From: Deltaproteobacteria bacterium
GTDB lineage: Bacteria; Desulfobacterota; Deferrimicrobia; Deferrimicrobiales; Deferrimicrobiaceae
Assembly (NCBI GenBank): GCA_016219515.1
Contig: JACRMU010000008.1
Span: 1-35,017 of the forward strand
Direction of reading: 5' to 3'
Length of the DNA: 35,017 bases
The notes beneath the pieces were generated by a model. That model did not search any database and was not told the origin of the DNA. It saw only the letters and a program-made list of their open reading frames with translations. The translations under genes were made by a program, and so were the position numbers. Shown here one piece after another: positions 1-8,883 of this stretch. Position 1 is the stretch's first letter, and every line of letters starts with the position of its first letter.

Positions 1-42
1 AAGTACAAGAAGTGCTGCGGAGCATCGGGAGGAGCGGAGTGA
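1..42 (+). CDS. secA: SecA preprotein translocase ATPase, C-terminal fragment (partial at window edge)
   Basis: Frame 1 reads KYKKCCGASGGAE*, matching the SEC-C zinc-motif tail (…GKKYKKCCG). It stops at 40-42 and overlaps the likely GTG start of argJ. Confidence 0.75.
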   Translation, partial: KYKKCCGASGGAE

Positions 43-1229
43 AGAAACGGAGAGAGATCCCGGTCCCCGGGTTCCGGGGGGCGGGGACGGCCTGCGGCAT
101 CAAGAAGACGGGGAAGGCCGACCTGGCCCTGGTCGTGAGCGGCCGCCCCTGCGTCTCCGACGTGGTCTTCACGCGGAACCGGGTCTTCGCCGCGCCGGTG
201 GCGTGGGGGAAAGCCCTGCGGAGCCGGTCCTCCCTGCGCGGGATCGTCGTCAACAGCGGCAACGCCAACGCGTGCAACGCGGAGGGCCTCGCCGCGGTGC
301 GGGCGACCTCGGCGGCGGCGTGCGCCGCCCTCGGAGTGCCGAAGGATTCGCTCCTCGTCTCTTCGACGGGCGTCATCGGCGTGCGGCTCCCCGTGGAGAA
401 GATCCTGGCGGCGCTGCCGGAGCTGTGCGCGTCCCTCTCCCCGAAAGGGATCCGAAAGGCGGGCGAGGCGATCCTCACCACGGACGCGTTTCCCAAGAGC
501 GCGCTGCGGACGATTTGTGTCCGGGGGGGAAAGATTACCCTGGGAGGGATCGCAAAGGGGGCAGGGATGATCGCCCCGAACATGGGAACGATGCTGGCCT
601 ACGTGTTCACGGACGCGTCCATGCGGCCGGCCGACCTTCGGAAGGCGTTCCGCGAGGGGGTCGACTTTTCCTTCCACCGGATCGTCGTGGACGGCGACAC
701 GAGCACCAACGACACCGCCGCGATCTTCGCCAACGGCGCCTGCGGCCTCCCTCCCCTGGCCGGAAAAGACCTGGCTGCGTTTTCGGAGGCGCTCCGCTCC
801 CTGCTCCTGGAACTCGCGCTGATGATCGTGCGGGACGGCGAGGGGGCGACGAAAGTCGTGCGCGTGTCGGTGTCGGGGGCGCGAAGCTCCCGGGACGCGG
901 AAAAGGCCGCCCGGGCGGTGGCCACCTCGCCGCTGGTGAAGACGGCGGTCTTCGGCGCCGACCCCAACTGGGGGCGGATCGTCGCGGCCGTCGGGCGGGC
1001 GGGGGCGGCGGTCGACCAGGACCGGATCGAGCTCTCGTTCGCGGGGGAGAAGGTCCTGCGGCGGGGGATGAAGGTCGACCGGGCCGCCGAGCGCCGGGCC
1101 GCCCCGAAGATCCGGAAGGATGCCTACGAAATCGAGATCGACCTTGGGCGCGGCAAGGGGAGCCACTTCCTCTACTTTTCCGACCTGAACCACGACTACG
1201 TCCGGATCAATGCGGGATACCGGACATAG
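39..1229 (+). CDS. argJ: Bifunctional glutamate N-acetyltransferase / amino-acid N-acetyltransferase ArgJ
   Basis: VVNSGNANACN, KGAGMIAPNMGTML, DPNWGRI and C-terminal DYVRINAGYRT motifs. GTG at 39 overlaps the secA stop (ORF track starts at 12). Confidence 0.93.
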   Translation: MKKRREIPVPGFRGAGTACGIKKTGKADLALVVSGRPCVSDVVFTRNRVFAAPVAWGKALRSRSSLRGIVVNSGNANACNAEGLAAVRATSAAACAALGVPKDSLLVSSTGVIGVRLPVEKILAALPELCASLSPKGIRKAGEAILTTDAFPKSALRTICVRGGKITLGGIAKGAGMIAPNMGTMLAYVFTDASMRPADLRKAFREGVDFSFHRIVVDGDTSTNDTAAIFANGACGLPPLAGKDLAAFSEALRSLLLELALMIVRDGEGATKVVRVSVSGARSSRDAEKAARAVATSPLVKTAVFGADPNWGRIVAAVGRAGAAVDQDRIELSFAGEKVLRRGMKVDRAAERRAAPKIRKDAYEIEIDLGRGKGSHFLYFSDLNHDYVRINAGYRT

Positions 1230-1311
1230 CAGGCCGAACCGTCCATACACCAGGCGCCCCTTTCGGGAATACGGCTACGCGCCCGGAGTCCTGAAAAGTT
1301 TACGCTTTCGG

Positions 1312-1341
1312 TTGAAGGGGCGACTCCCCTTGTGGTATATA
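1312..1341 (+). promoter_or_regulatory. Putative sigma70-type promoter upstream of rpsB
   Basis: TTGAAG (1312-1317), 18 nt spacer, TATATA (1336-1341). The spacer contains the inverted repeat AAGGGG-cgact-CCCCTT (1315-1331). Confidence 0.45.
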
Positions 1342-1469
1342 TACACGGTTAGGCAATCATTCCCCACGGGCGGGACTCTCCCCGGGGTGCCTTGGCGTTG
1401 CGCCGGGGTGGATGGGGAGGGGCGGAACGCCCGGCGGAACAACCCCGAACGCAAGGAGGAAGGGAAAGC

Positions 1470-2291
1470 ATGGCAAACGGACACGGTTCGGTCATCACGA
1501 TGAAGCAGCTGTTGGAGGCGGGCGTCCACTTCGGGCACCAGACGAAGCGGTGGAACCCGAAGATGAAGAAGTACATCTTCACCGCCCGGAACGGGATCTA
1601 CATCATCGACCTGCAGCAGACGGTGAAGATGTTCCGCCACGCGTACGACGTGGTGCGGGACATGGCGGCCGACGGGAAGTCGGTCCTCTTCGTGGGCACC
1701 AAGAAGCAGGCGCAGGAGGCGGTGGAGGAGGAGGCCCGGCGCGCCGGGGCCCCCTTCGTGAACCAGCGCTGGCTGGGCGGGATGCTCACCAACTTCCAGA
1801 CGATCCGCAAGAGCCTCGACCGGCTCCAGCGTCTCAAGGAAATGGGCACCGACGGCACGGCGGAGAAGCTTCCGAAGAAGGAAGTGCTGAAGCTGGACAA
1901 GGAGCGCGTCAAGATGGAGAAGGTCCTTGGCGGGATCCAGGAACTGCGGCGGGTCCCCGACGCGCTCTTCATCGTCGATCCGTCCCGCGAGCAGATCGCG
2001 GTCCTGGAGGCGCGACGGCTGGGAATCCCCATCATCGCCATCGTCGACACCAACTGCGACCCCGATCTCATCGATTTCGTCATCCCCGGGAACGACGACG
2101 CCATCCGGGCGATCAAGCTGTTCCTCTCGAAGGTCGCCGACGCGATCATAGAGGTGAAGGCCGCCTACGCGGAGAAGACCGCCTCCGAGGGCGACAAGGA
2201 CACGGCGGCGCCCGAGGTCACCATGTCCCTCATCTCCACCGAGGACGAGGCGGCCGTCGCACCAGGGGCCAAGGCCGCCGCCGAGGAGTAG
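1470..2291 (+). CDS. rpsB: 30S ribosomal protein S2
   Basis: [51 protein letters not shown]… S2 signature; SD GGAGG just upstream of ATG 1470. Confidence 0.97.
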   Translation: MANGHGSVITMKQLLEAGVHFGHQTKRWNPKMKKYIFTARNGIYIIDLQQTVKMFRHAYDVVRDMAADGKSVLFVGTKKQAQEAVEEEARRAGAPFVNQRWLGGMLTNFQTIRKSLDRLQRLKEMGTDGTAEKLPKKEVLKLDKERVKMEKVLGGIQELRRVPDALFIVDPSREQIAVLEARRLGIPIIAIVDTNCDPDLIDFVIPGNDDAIRAIKLFLSKVADAIIEVKAAYAEKTASEGDKDTAAPEVTMSLISTEDEAAVAPGAKAAAEE

Positions 2292-2358
2292 CCCCCGCTC
2301 CCCGCCCGGGGATGCGCAGGGACTTGAAAGAATCGATATTCGAACAGGAGAGCACGGG

Positions 2359-3285
2359 ATGCAGATAACTTCGGAGTCGGAGATGGTACGCGAACTGCGC
2401 GAGAAGACGGGCGCGGGAATGATGGATTGCAAGAAAGCGCTTGCGGAAGCGGGCGGCGCCATGGAAGCGGCGATCGACAACCTCCGGAAGAAGGGGCTCG
2501 CCGCCGCGGCCAAGAAGGCCTCCCGCATCGCATCGGAAGGATCGGTGGCCGCCTGCGTGGACGCCGGCGCGGGCGCCCTCGTGGAGGTCAACTGCGAGAC
2601 CGATTTCGTCGCGAAGACCGACGACTTCCAGGGATTCGTCCGGGAAGTCGCCTCGCTGGTCCATGCAAAGGCGCCGAAGGACATAGAGGCGGCGCTGGCG
2701 CTTCCGGCGGGCGGCGCGACGCTGTCCGACAAGCTCACCGAGCGGGTGGCAAAGATAGGGGAGAAGATCTCGTTCCGGCGGTTCGTCCGGTTCGCCCTTC
2801 CGGCGGGGGACAAGGGGGTGATCGTCCCCTACATCCACGCGGGCGGGAAGATCGGCGTGCTGATCGAGCTGCACGGCGCCGGGGCGGAGAACGCGGAGTT
2901 CGCCGCGCTGGGGAAGGACCTGGCGATGCAGGTCGCCGCCGCCAACCCCTCCTACGTCGCGCGGGAGAACGTCCCGGCCGACGCGATCGCCCGCGAGAAG
3001 GCCATCTATAGAGAGCAGGCGCTGGCCGCGGGCAAGCCGGAGAAGATCCTGGACAAGATCGCGGAAGGGAAGCTGGAGAAGTATTACGGGGACTTCTGCC
3101 TGGTCGAGCAGGCGTTCATCAAGGACCCCGACCGGAAGGTGAAGGAGCTGCTGAAGGCGATGTCCGCGAAGACCGGGACGGCGGTGCGGGTGGCCGGATT
3201 CGCGCGTTTCCAGGTGGGCGAGGGGCTGGAGAAGCGGTCCAACGACCTGGCCGCCGAGGTCGCCAAGCAACTGAACCAGGGCTGA
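2359..3285 (+). CDS. tsf: Elongation factor Ts
   Basis: [19 protein letters not shown] and [12 protein letters not shown] motifs; follows rpsB. Confidence 0.97.
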   Translation: MQITSESEMVRELREKTGAGMMDCKKALAEAGGAMEAAIDNLRKKGLAAAAKKASRIASEGSVAACVDAGAGALVEVNCETDFVAKTDDFQGFVREVASLVHAKAPKDIEAALALPAGGATLSDKLTERVAKIGEKISFRRFVRFALPAGDKGVIVPYIHAGGKIGVLIELHGAGAENAEFAALGKDLAMQVAAANPSYVARENVPADAIAREKAIYREQALAAGKPEKILDKIAEGKLEKYYGDFCLVEQAFIKDPDRKVKELLKAMSAKTGTAVRVAGFARFQVGEGLEKRSNDLAAEVAKQLNQG

Positions 3286-3311
3286 GCGATCTGAACGTCC
3301 CCGGAGGGGCC

Positions 3312-4037
3312 GTGGGAAAGCCGGTGTACCGCAGGATCCTGCTGAAGCTGTCGGGGGAGGCCCTGATGGGGAAGCAGGAATTCGGGATCGACCCGGAAGT
3401 GCTCTCCGACCTTTCCGCGGAGGTGCGGGAGCTCGCGAAGCTGGGCGTGCAGACGGCCCTGGTGGTGGGCGGCGGGAACATCTTCCGCGGCATCCGGACC
3501 AGCAAGGAATACGGCATCGACCGGGCGTCCGCGGACTACATGGGGATGCTGGCCACCGTCATCAACTGCCTCGCCCTCCAGGAGCGGCTCGAGCGGGACG
3601 GCGTGACGACGCGGGTCCTCTCCGCCATCGAGATGCGGGCGATCGCCGAGCCGTACATCCGGCGGCGGGCGTTGCGCCACTTAGAGAAGGGCAGGGTGGT
3701 CATCTTCGCCGCGGGGACCGGGAACCCGTATTTCACGACGGACACCGCGGCGGCGCTGCGGGCGATGGAGATCAACGCCGACGCGATCCTCAAGGCGACG
3801 AAGGTCGACGGCGTGTACGACCGCGACCCGATGCTGCACAAGAAGGCAAAGAAGTTTTCGGAGCTGACCTACATCGACGTCCTGCAGAAAAACCTCAAGG
3901 TGATGGACGCCACGGCGATCTCCCTGTGCATGGACAACCTTCTTCCCATCGTCGTCTTCAACCTGACGAAGCGGGGGAACGTCATCCGGGTGGTGAAGGG
4001 GGAAAAGATCGGGACCGTCGTCCATGGAGGCCGCTGA
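3312..4037 (+). CDS. pyrH: UMP kinase
   Basis: [13 protein letters not shown]…, [27 protein letters not shown] motifs; canonical position after tsf. Confidence 0.97.
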   Translation: MGKPVYRRILLKLSGEALMGKQEFGIDPEVLSDLSAEVRELAKLGVQTALVVGGGNIFRGIRTSKEYGIDRASADYMGMLATVINCLALQERLERDGVTTRVLSAIEMRAIAEPYIRRRALRHLEKGRVVIFAAGTGNPYFTTDTAAALRAMEINADAILKATKVDGVYDRDPMLHKKAKKFSELTYIDVLQKNLKVMDATAISLCMDNLLPIVVFNLTKRGNVIRVVKGEKIGTVVHGGR

Positions 4038-4038
4038 C

Positions 4039-4593
4039 ATGGAGGCCCTGCTGAAAGACGCTTCGGGCAAGATGACCCGGAGCATCGAAGCGTTCAAGAA
4101 GGATCTGGGGAAGGTCCGCACGGGGCGCGCCTCCTTCTCCCTGCTGGACGGGATCAAGGTGGACTATTACGGAACGCCGACGCCCCTGGCGCAGGTGGGG
4201 ACGCTTTCGGTGCCGGAAAGCCGGCTGATCACCGTCACCCCCTGGGACGCCAAGATGATCGGCCCGATCGAGAAGGCGATCCAGTCCGGGGGGCTGGGCC
4301 TGAACCCATCCAGCGACGGCAAGGTCGTCCGCATCCCCATCCCGCCACTCACCGAGGAGCGGCGCAAGGAGCTGGTCAAGCTGGTGAAGAAGATGTCCGA
4401 GGACGCCCGGGTGGCGGTCCGCAACGTCCGCCGCGAGGCGATCGAGCGCATCAAGGAAAAGGAAAAGAAGAAGGAGATCTCCGAGGACGCGATGAAGCGC
4501 GGGCAGGAGCGGGCCCAGAAGGAGACCGACGCCTTCATCAAGAAGATCGACGAGATCGTGAAAATCAAGGAACAAGAAATCATGGAAGTCTGA
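4039..4593 (+). CDS. frr: Ribosome recycling factor
   Basis: KVRTGRAS, VRNVRREAIERIKEKEKKKEISED motifs; start 4039 (MEALLKDASGKM) preferred over 4024. Confidence 0.96.
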   Translation: MEALLKDASGKMTRSIEAFKKDLGKVRTGRASFSLLDGIKVDYYGTPTPLAQVGTLSVPESRLITVTPWDAKMIGPIEKAIQSGGLGLNPSSDGKVVRIPIPPLTEERRKELVKLVKKMSEDARVAVRNVRREAIERIKEKEKKKEISEDAMKRGQERAQKETDAFIKKIDEIVKIKEQEIMEV

Positions 4594-4660
4594 AGGGAAT
4601 TTCTTTTTCGGGCTTCCGTGTCATCCGCGGTTACCGCAGAAGAAAGAGGAGGAAAACACC

Positions 4661-4828
4661 ATGGCCGTAAAGATCACCGATGAATGCACCGCGTGTGGAG
4701 CCTGCATGGAAACCTGCCCCACGGGGTCGATCGAGGAAGGCGAGAAGTACAAGGTGAACGACACCTGCACCGACTGTCTGGCCTGCGTCGATACCTGCCC
4801 GACCGGAGCCATCGTCCAGCAGAGCTGA
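4661..4828 (+). CDS. Small 2x[4Fe-4S] bacterial-type ferredoxin, 55 aa (absent from the supplied ORF track)
   Basis: Manual translation: MAVKITDECTACGACMETCPTGSIEEGEKYKVNDTCTDCLACVDTCPTGAIVQQS*. Two CxxCxxCxxxCP motifs; AGAGGAGG SD upstream. Confidence 0.92.
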   Translation: MAVKITDECTACGACMETCPTGSIEEGEKYKVNDTCTDCLACVDTCPTGAIVQQS

Positions 4829-4869
4829 CGCGCTCCCCGGGAAACGAGACCCCAGGCCCAATAATGCTC

Positions 4870-5046
4870 ACCCGCAATTCTCACCAGGCTTCTACTGCGG
4901 TGGCGGATACGGGCATGTCTACTGCGTTGCGCTCGGTCGGGCTCCTCGCCGTAGTGTCGACTACGGCTCCGGTGCCCTCGGTCGCGCGCCTTGTATCCAC
5001 GCCCGTCTCCACCACCTCGTGACGAACCCCGGCGAGAATTGCGGGT
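4870..5046. repeat. ~177 bp imperfect palindromic (MITE/REPIN-like) element
   Basis: Left end ACCCGCAATTCTC (4870-4882) is the exact reverse complement of right end GAGAATTGCGGGT (5034-5046). The centre is a perfect hairpin GCCGTAGT-gtcg-ACTACGGC (4948-4967), and the arms between align as an imperfect inverted repeat. Confidence 0.85.
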
Positions 5047-5801
5047 TGCGCGGCGGAACGGACGCGGCCGCGCTCCCCCGGCATGTCGCCATCATCATGG
5101 ACGGCAACGGCCGGTGGGCGAGGCAGCGGGGACTTCCGCGCGTGGAGGGCCACCGGATGGGAATCCGCGCCGTCCGCGCCGTCGTGGAATGCGCGCGCGA
5201 GCTCGGCATCCCCTACCTGACGCTGTACGCCTTCTCCGTCGAGAACTGGGGAAGGCCCGAGAACGAGGTAACCACCCTCATGACTCTGCTCCGGGAGTTC
5301 CTCCTCAAGGAGCTCCCGGAGCTGATCCGGCACCGCATCCGCCTGAACGTCATCGGCGAGGCGGAGAAGCTCCCGGCGTACGTCCGCGAGGTGCTGGACC
5401 GGACCCTGTCGGTAACCGCGGGGCACACGGAGATGACGCTCACCCTGGCGCTTTCGTACGCCGGGAGGAGCGAGATTCTCCGCGCGGCGAAAAAACTGGC
5501 GGAGGAGGCGGCAAGGGGCCGGATCGCCGCGGAGAAGCTCACAGAAGACGATATCGCCGCCCGCCTGGACACGGCGGGGATGCCCGATCCCGACCTCGTC
5601 ATCCGGACCAGCGGCGAGCTCCGGGTCAGCAACTTCCTCCTCTGGCAGACCGCCTACTCCGAGTTCGTGTTCACCGACGTGCTCTGGCCCGATTTCGGGA
5701 AGGCGGAATTCCTCCTGGCGCTCGACGAGTACTCCCGCCGGCACCGGCGATTCGGATTGACGGAAGAGCAGGCGGAGCCTCCGTCCGGCGGTATTTCGTA
5801 G
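5019..5801 (+). CDS. uppS: Isoprenyl transferase / undecaprenyl diphosphate synthase
   Basis: LPRHVAIIMDGNGRWARQRG, SVENWGRP, DLVIRTSGELRVSNFLLWQ motifs. Start uncertain: GTG 5019 or TTG 5046, both in or at the edge of the palindromic element. Confidence 0.95.
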   Translation: MTNPGENCGLRGGTDAAALPRHVAIIMDGNGRWARQRGLPRVEGHRMGIRAVRAVVECARELGIPYLTLYAFSVENWGRPENEVTTLMTLLREFLLKELPELIRHRIRLNVIGEAEKLPAYVREVLDRTLSVTAGHTEMTLTLALSYAGRSEILRAAKKLAEEAARGRIAAEKLTEDDIAARLDTAGMPDPDLVIRTSGELRVSNFLLWQTAYSEFVFTDVLWPDFGKAEFLLALDEYSRRHRRFGLTEEQAEPPSGGIS

Positions 5802-6610
5802 TGCTCTGGAAGCGGGTCGCCACCGCCGCCGTCCTCCTGCCGCTCCTTGCAGCGGCGGTTCTCTATGGAAAGGGATGGCCGTTCGCCCTGCTGGTCCTCG
5901 CGACGGCCCTGCTGTGCGCCGCGGAATATTTCCGGATGTTCTTCCCCTCCCCGTGGGACCGTTGGACGGGGGTATTCGCCGCGGTCCTGGCCTGCGCCTC
6001 GGGCTCCCTGCTTCCGTTCCCCGCGGCCCTCTCCGCCCTCCTTCTCTGCGTCGCGATGGCGGCGTTCCACTTTCTCCCCGCGGAAGGGACGCTGGAGGAG
6101 AAGGCGCGGCGCTCGGCCCTCTCCGTGCTGGGGGTGGCGTACATCGGCGGGTTCCTGTCGGCCTGGCCGCGGACGATTCTCCTCCCCGGAGGGGAGCACT
6201 GGGTCCTCCTGGGAATCCTGGCGGTCGCGGCCGGGGACACGTTCGCGTACTTCGTCGGGCGGGCCGTCGGCAAGCGCCCCCTGGCGCCCCGGATCTCCCC
6301 GAAAAAAACGATGGAGGGAGCCGCCGGAGGCCTCGCGGCCAGCGTGCTCGTCGGGGGGGCGTACGCGGCATTCTTCCTCCCCGGCGTCCCTGCCTGGTTC
6401 TCCCTGCCGGCCTCCGCGGCCGTCGGCGTTGCGGGCCAATGCGGCGACCTGTTCGAATCGATGCTGAAGCGGGCGGCCGACGTGAAGGACAGCGGCGGCC
6501 TCCTCCCGGGGCACGGGGGGTTCCTCGACCGGGCGGACGGCATCATCGCCGCGGGGCCCGTCCTCCACCTTCTGGCGGTCCTCCACTATTATCCGCTGGC
6601 GGGGGGATGA
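5801..6610 (+). CDS. cdsA: Phosphatidate cytidylyltransferase
   Basis: AGDTFAYFVGRAVGKRPLAPRISPKKTMEG and GDLFESMLKRAADVKDSGGLLPGHGGFLDRADG signature; GTG 5801 overlaps the uppS stop. Confidence 0.93.
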   Translation: MLWKRVATAAVLLPLLAAAVLYGKGWPFALLVLATALLCAAEYFRMFFPSPWDRWTGVFAAVLACASGSLLPFPAALSALLLCVAMAAFHFLPAEGTLEEKARRSALSVLGVAYIGGFLSAWPRTILLPGGEHWVLLGILAVAAGDTFAYFVGRAVGKRPLAPRISPKKTMEGAAGGLAASVLVGGAYAAFFLPGVPAWFSLPASAAVGVAGQCGDLFESMLKRAADVKDSGGLLPGHGGFLDRADGIIAAGPVLHLLAVLHYYPLAGG

Positions 6611-7788
6611 AGATGAGAGCTCCCGTCGGCGTGGCCGTCCTGGGCTCCACGGGATCGGTGGGGCGCAGCGCCCTGGAGGTGATCGCACGGTTTCCGAAAA
6701 AATTCCGTGTGACCGCCCTGTGCGCCGGAAGGAACGCGAAGCGGCTGGCGGAGCAGGCGCGGCGGTTCCGTCCCTCCCTCGTCTGCCTGTCCGAGGAACG
6801 GGCCGCGGCGCGGCTTGACGGTCTTCCCCGCGGTACCCGCGCGGTCTTCGGCGAGGAGGGGATGACCGAGGCGGTGTGCGCGGCCGGGGCCCGCATCGTG
6901 CTGGCGGCCGCGTCCGGGGTCTCCTCGATCCGTCCGGTGATCGCCGCCGCGAAGATGGGAAAGCGGATCGCCCTGGCCAACAAGGAGCTGCTGGTGATGG
7001 CGGGGGAGTTCCTGACGGCGGCCGCCCGGGCGGGAAAGGCCGAGATCCTGCCCGTCGACAGCGAGCACTCGGCGGTCTTCCAGGCGATTTCCGGGCACCG
7101 GCGGGAGGACATCCGCCGGATCCTGCTGACCGCCTCCGGGGGCCCTTTCCGGAACCACACCGTGCGCCGCATGCGCGCGGCGACGGTGTCCGAGGCGCTC
7201 GGCCACCCGGTGTGGCGGATGGGGGAGAAGATCACGGTCGACTCCGCGACGCTGATGAACAAGGGGCTGGAGGTGATCGAGGCGACCTGGCTCTTCGGCC
7301 TGCCTCCTTCCCGGATCGACGTGCTCATCCATCCCCAGTCGGCCGTGCATTCCATGGTGGAGTACCGGGACGGGAGCCTGATCGCGCAGATGGGGATCCC
7401 CGACATGCGGATCCCCATCGGATATGCGCTCTCCTACCCGGAACGCCTGCCGCTGGAACTGCCCAGATTCCACCCGCATCGAATGGACGGGTGGACCTTC
7501 GAGCCGCCGGATTTCCGGAGGTTCCCGGCCCTGTCGATCGCCTACGCGGCGGCGGCGGCCGGCGGAACGGCGCCAGCGGTCATGAACGCGGCGAACGAGG
7601 CGGCGGTCGGCGCCTTCCTTTCCGGGCGGATCCGGTTCACCGACATCGCGGGAGTGGTGGGGAAGCTGATGAACGGATGGCGGCGGGAAAGCCGATCGGT
7701 TACTCTTGATGATGTCCTCCGCGCCGACGCGGAAGCAAGGGAAGAGGCCGAACGGGTGATCTCCCGGAAAAGGAGCACAGGCAGGTAA
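6607..7788 (+). CDS. dxr: 1-deoxy-D-xylulose 5-phosphate reductoisomerase
   Basis: VAVLGSTGSVGRSALEVI, ALANKELLVMAG, LPVDSEHSA, TVDSATLMNKGLEVIEA motifs; ATGA overlap with cdsA. Confidence 0.96.
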   Translation: MKMRAPVGVAVLGSTGSVGRSALEVIARFPKKFRVTALCAGRNAKRLAEQARRFRPSLVCLSEERAAARLDGLPRGTRAVFGEEGMTEAVCAAGARIVLAAASGVSSIRPVIAAAKMGKRIALANKELLVMAGEFLTAAARAGKAEILPVDSEHSAVFQAISGHRREDIRRILLTASGGPFRNHTVRRMRAATVSEALGHPVWRMGEKITVDSATLMNKGLEVIEATWLFGLPPSRIDVLIHPQSAVHSMVEYRDGSLIAQMGIPDMRIPIGYALSYPERLPLELPRFHPHRMDGWTFEPPDFRRFPALSIAYAAAAAGGTAPAVMNAANEAAVGAFLSGRIRFTDIAGVVGKLMNGWRRESRSVTLDDVLRADAEAREEAERVISRKRSTGR

Positions 7789-8882
7789 TGGATCTTCTCT
7801 CTACGGCATCGCAATACCTAACGACCCCCGCCGCGTTCATCGTGGTGCTGGGGATCCTCATTTTCGTCCACGAGTTCGGGCATTTCATCGTCGCCCGAAA
7901 ACTCGGCGTCGGCGTCACGAAATTTTCCTTCGGCTTCGGGCCGAAGCTGTTCGGAGTGACGCGGGGGGAGACGGAATACCTCGTGTCGGCGGTTCCGCTC
8001 GGAGGGTACGTGAAGCTCGTCGGGGAGAGCGACGGCGACAAGGTCCCGGAGGAACTAAGGGACAAGTCGTTTTTCCACAAGCCGATCGGGGTGAAGATGG
8101 CGGTCGTCGCCGCCGGTCCGCTGGGAAACCTCCTGTTCGCGGTCCTCGTCTTCTGGGTCGTTTTCCTGGGCGGGGTCCCGGCGCTGACGCCGAAAATAGG
8201 CGGCGTGGTGGCCGATTCGCCGGCGGCCCAGGCGGGACTTGCCGGCGGGGACGTCGTCGTCCGCATCGACGGGGAAGAGATCGCGACGTGGGAAGACCTC
8301 GCTCTCCGGATCCGGAAGTCGGGGGCGGGAAGAGAGATCACCCTGACGATCCGCAGGGAGGGGAAAGAGTTCGACGCGAAGGTAGCTCCCGAGGTCAAGG
8401 AAGGGAAGAGCATCTTCGGGGAGAAGATCCTGGAGCCGAGGATCGGCATCGTCGCGGGCCAGGAGATCGTCCGGCAGAAGCTCGGGCCGGTCCAGGCGTT
8501 CTTCCGCGCGGGCAAGGAAACCGGCAGACTGATCGAGCTGACCGTGATGACGGTCGTCAAGCTGGTGACGCGCGTGCTCCCGTCCGAGACCCTGGGAGGC
8601 CCGATCCTCATCGCCCAGCTCGCGGGCGACCAGGCGCGGCAGGGGGTTTCCCCGTTCGTCTACTTCCTGGGGCTGTTGAGCGTGAACCTGGGGATCCTGA
8701 ACCTCCTCCCCATCCCGATCCTGGACGGCGGGCACCTCCTCTTCTTCTCCATCGAGGCGCTCCGGCGCAAGCCCCTCTCTCCCGAGGCCCGGGCCCTGGC
8801 GCAGCAGGTGGGGCTGGCGCTCATCCTCATGCTGACGGCGCTCGTCTTCTACAACGACATCGCGCGCGTGCTTGCCCGGTAG
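7788..8882 (+). CDS. rseP: RIP-type site-2 zinc metalloprotease RseP (PDZ)
   Basis: HEFGHFIVARKLGV active site, NLLPIPILDGGHL second motif, internal PDZ segment; follows dxr. Confidence 0.94.
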   Translation: MDLLSTASQYLTTPAAFIVVLGILIFVHEFGHFIVARKLGVGVTKFSFGFGPKLFGVTRGETEYLVSAVPLGGYVKLVGESDGDKVPEELRDKSFFHKPIGVKMAVVAAGPLGNLLFAVLVFWVVFLGGVPALTPKIGGVVADSPAAQAGLAGGDVVVRIDGEEIATWEDLALRIRKSGAGREITLTIRREGKEFDAKVAPEVKEGKSIFGEKILEPRIGIVAGQEIVRQKLGPVQAFFRAGKETGRLIELTVMTVVKLVTRVLPSETLGGPILIAQLAGDQARQGVSPFVYFLGLLSVNLGILNLLPIPILDGGHLLFFSIEALRRKPLSPEARALAQQVGLALILMLTALVFYNDIARVLAR

Positions 8883-8883
8883 C

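Noticed and set aside
203-1294. Overlapping same-strand ORFs in shifted frames (203-1294, 1412-2368, 9912-11495, 12849-13937 and similar)
   Set aside because: Compositional artefacts of high GC; they fully overlap conserved genes and show no recognisable domain.
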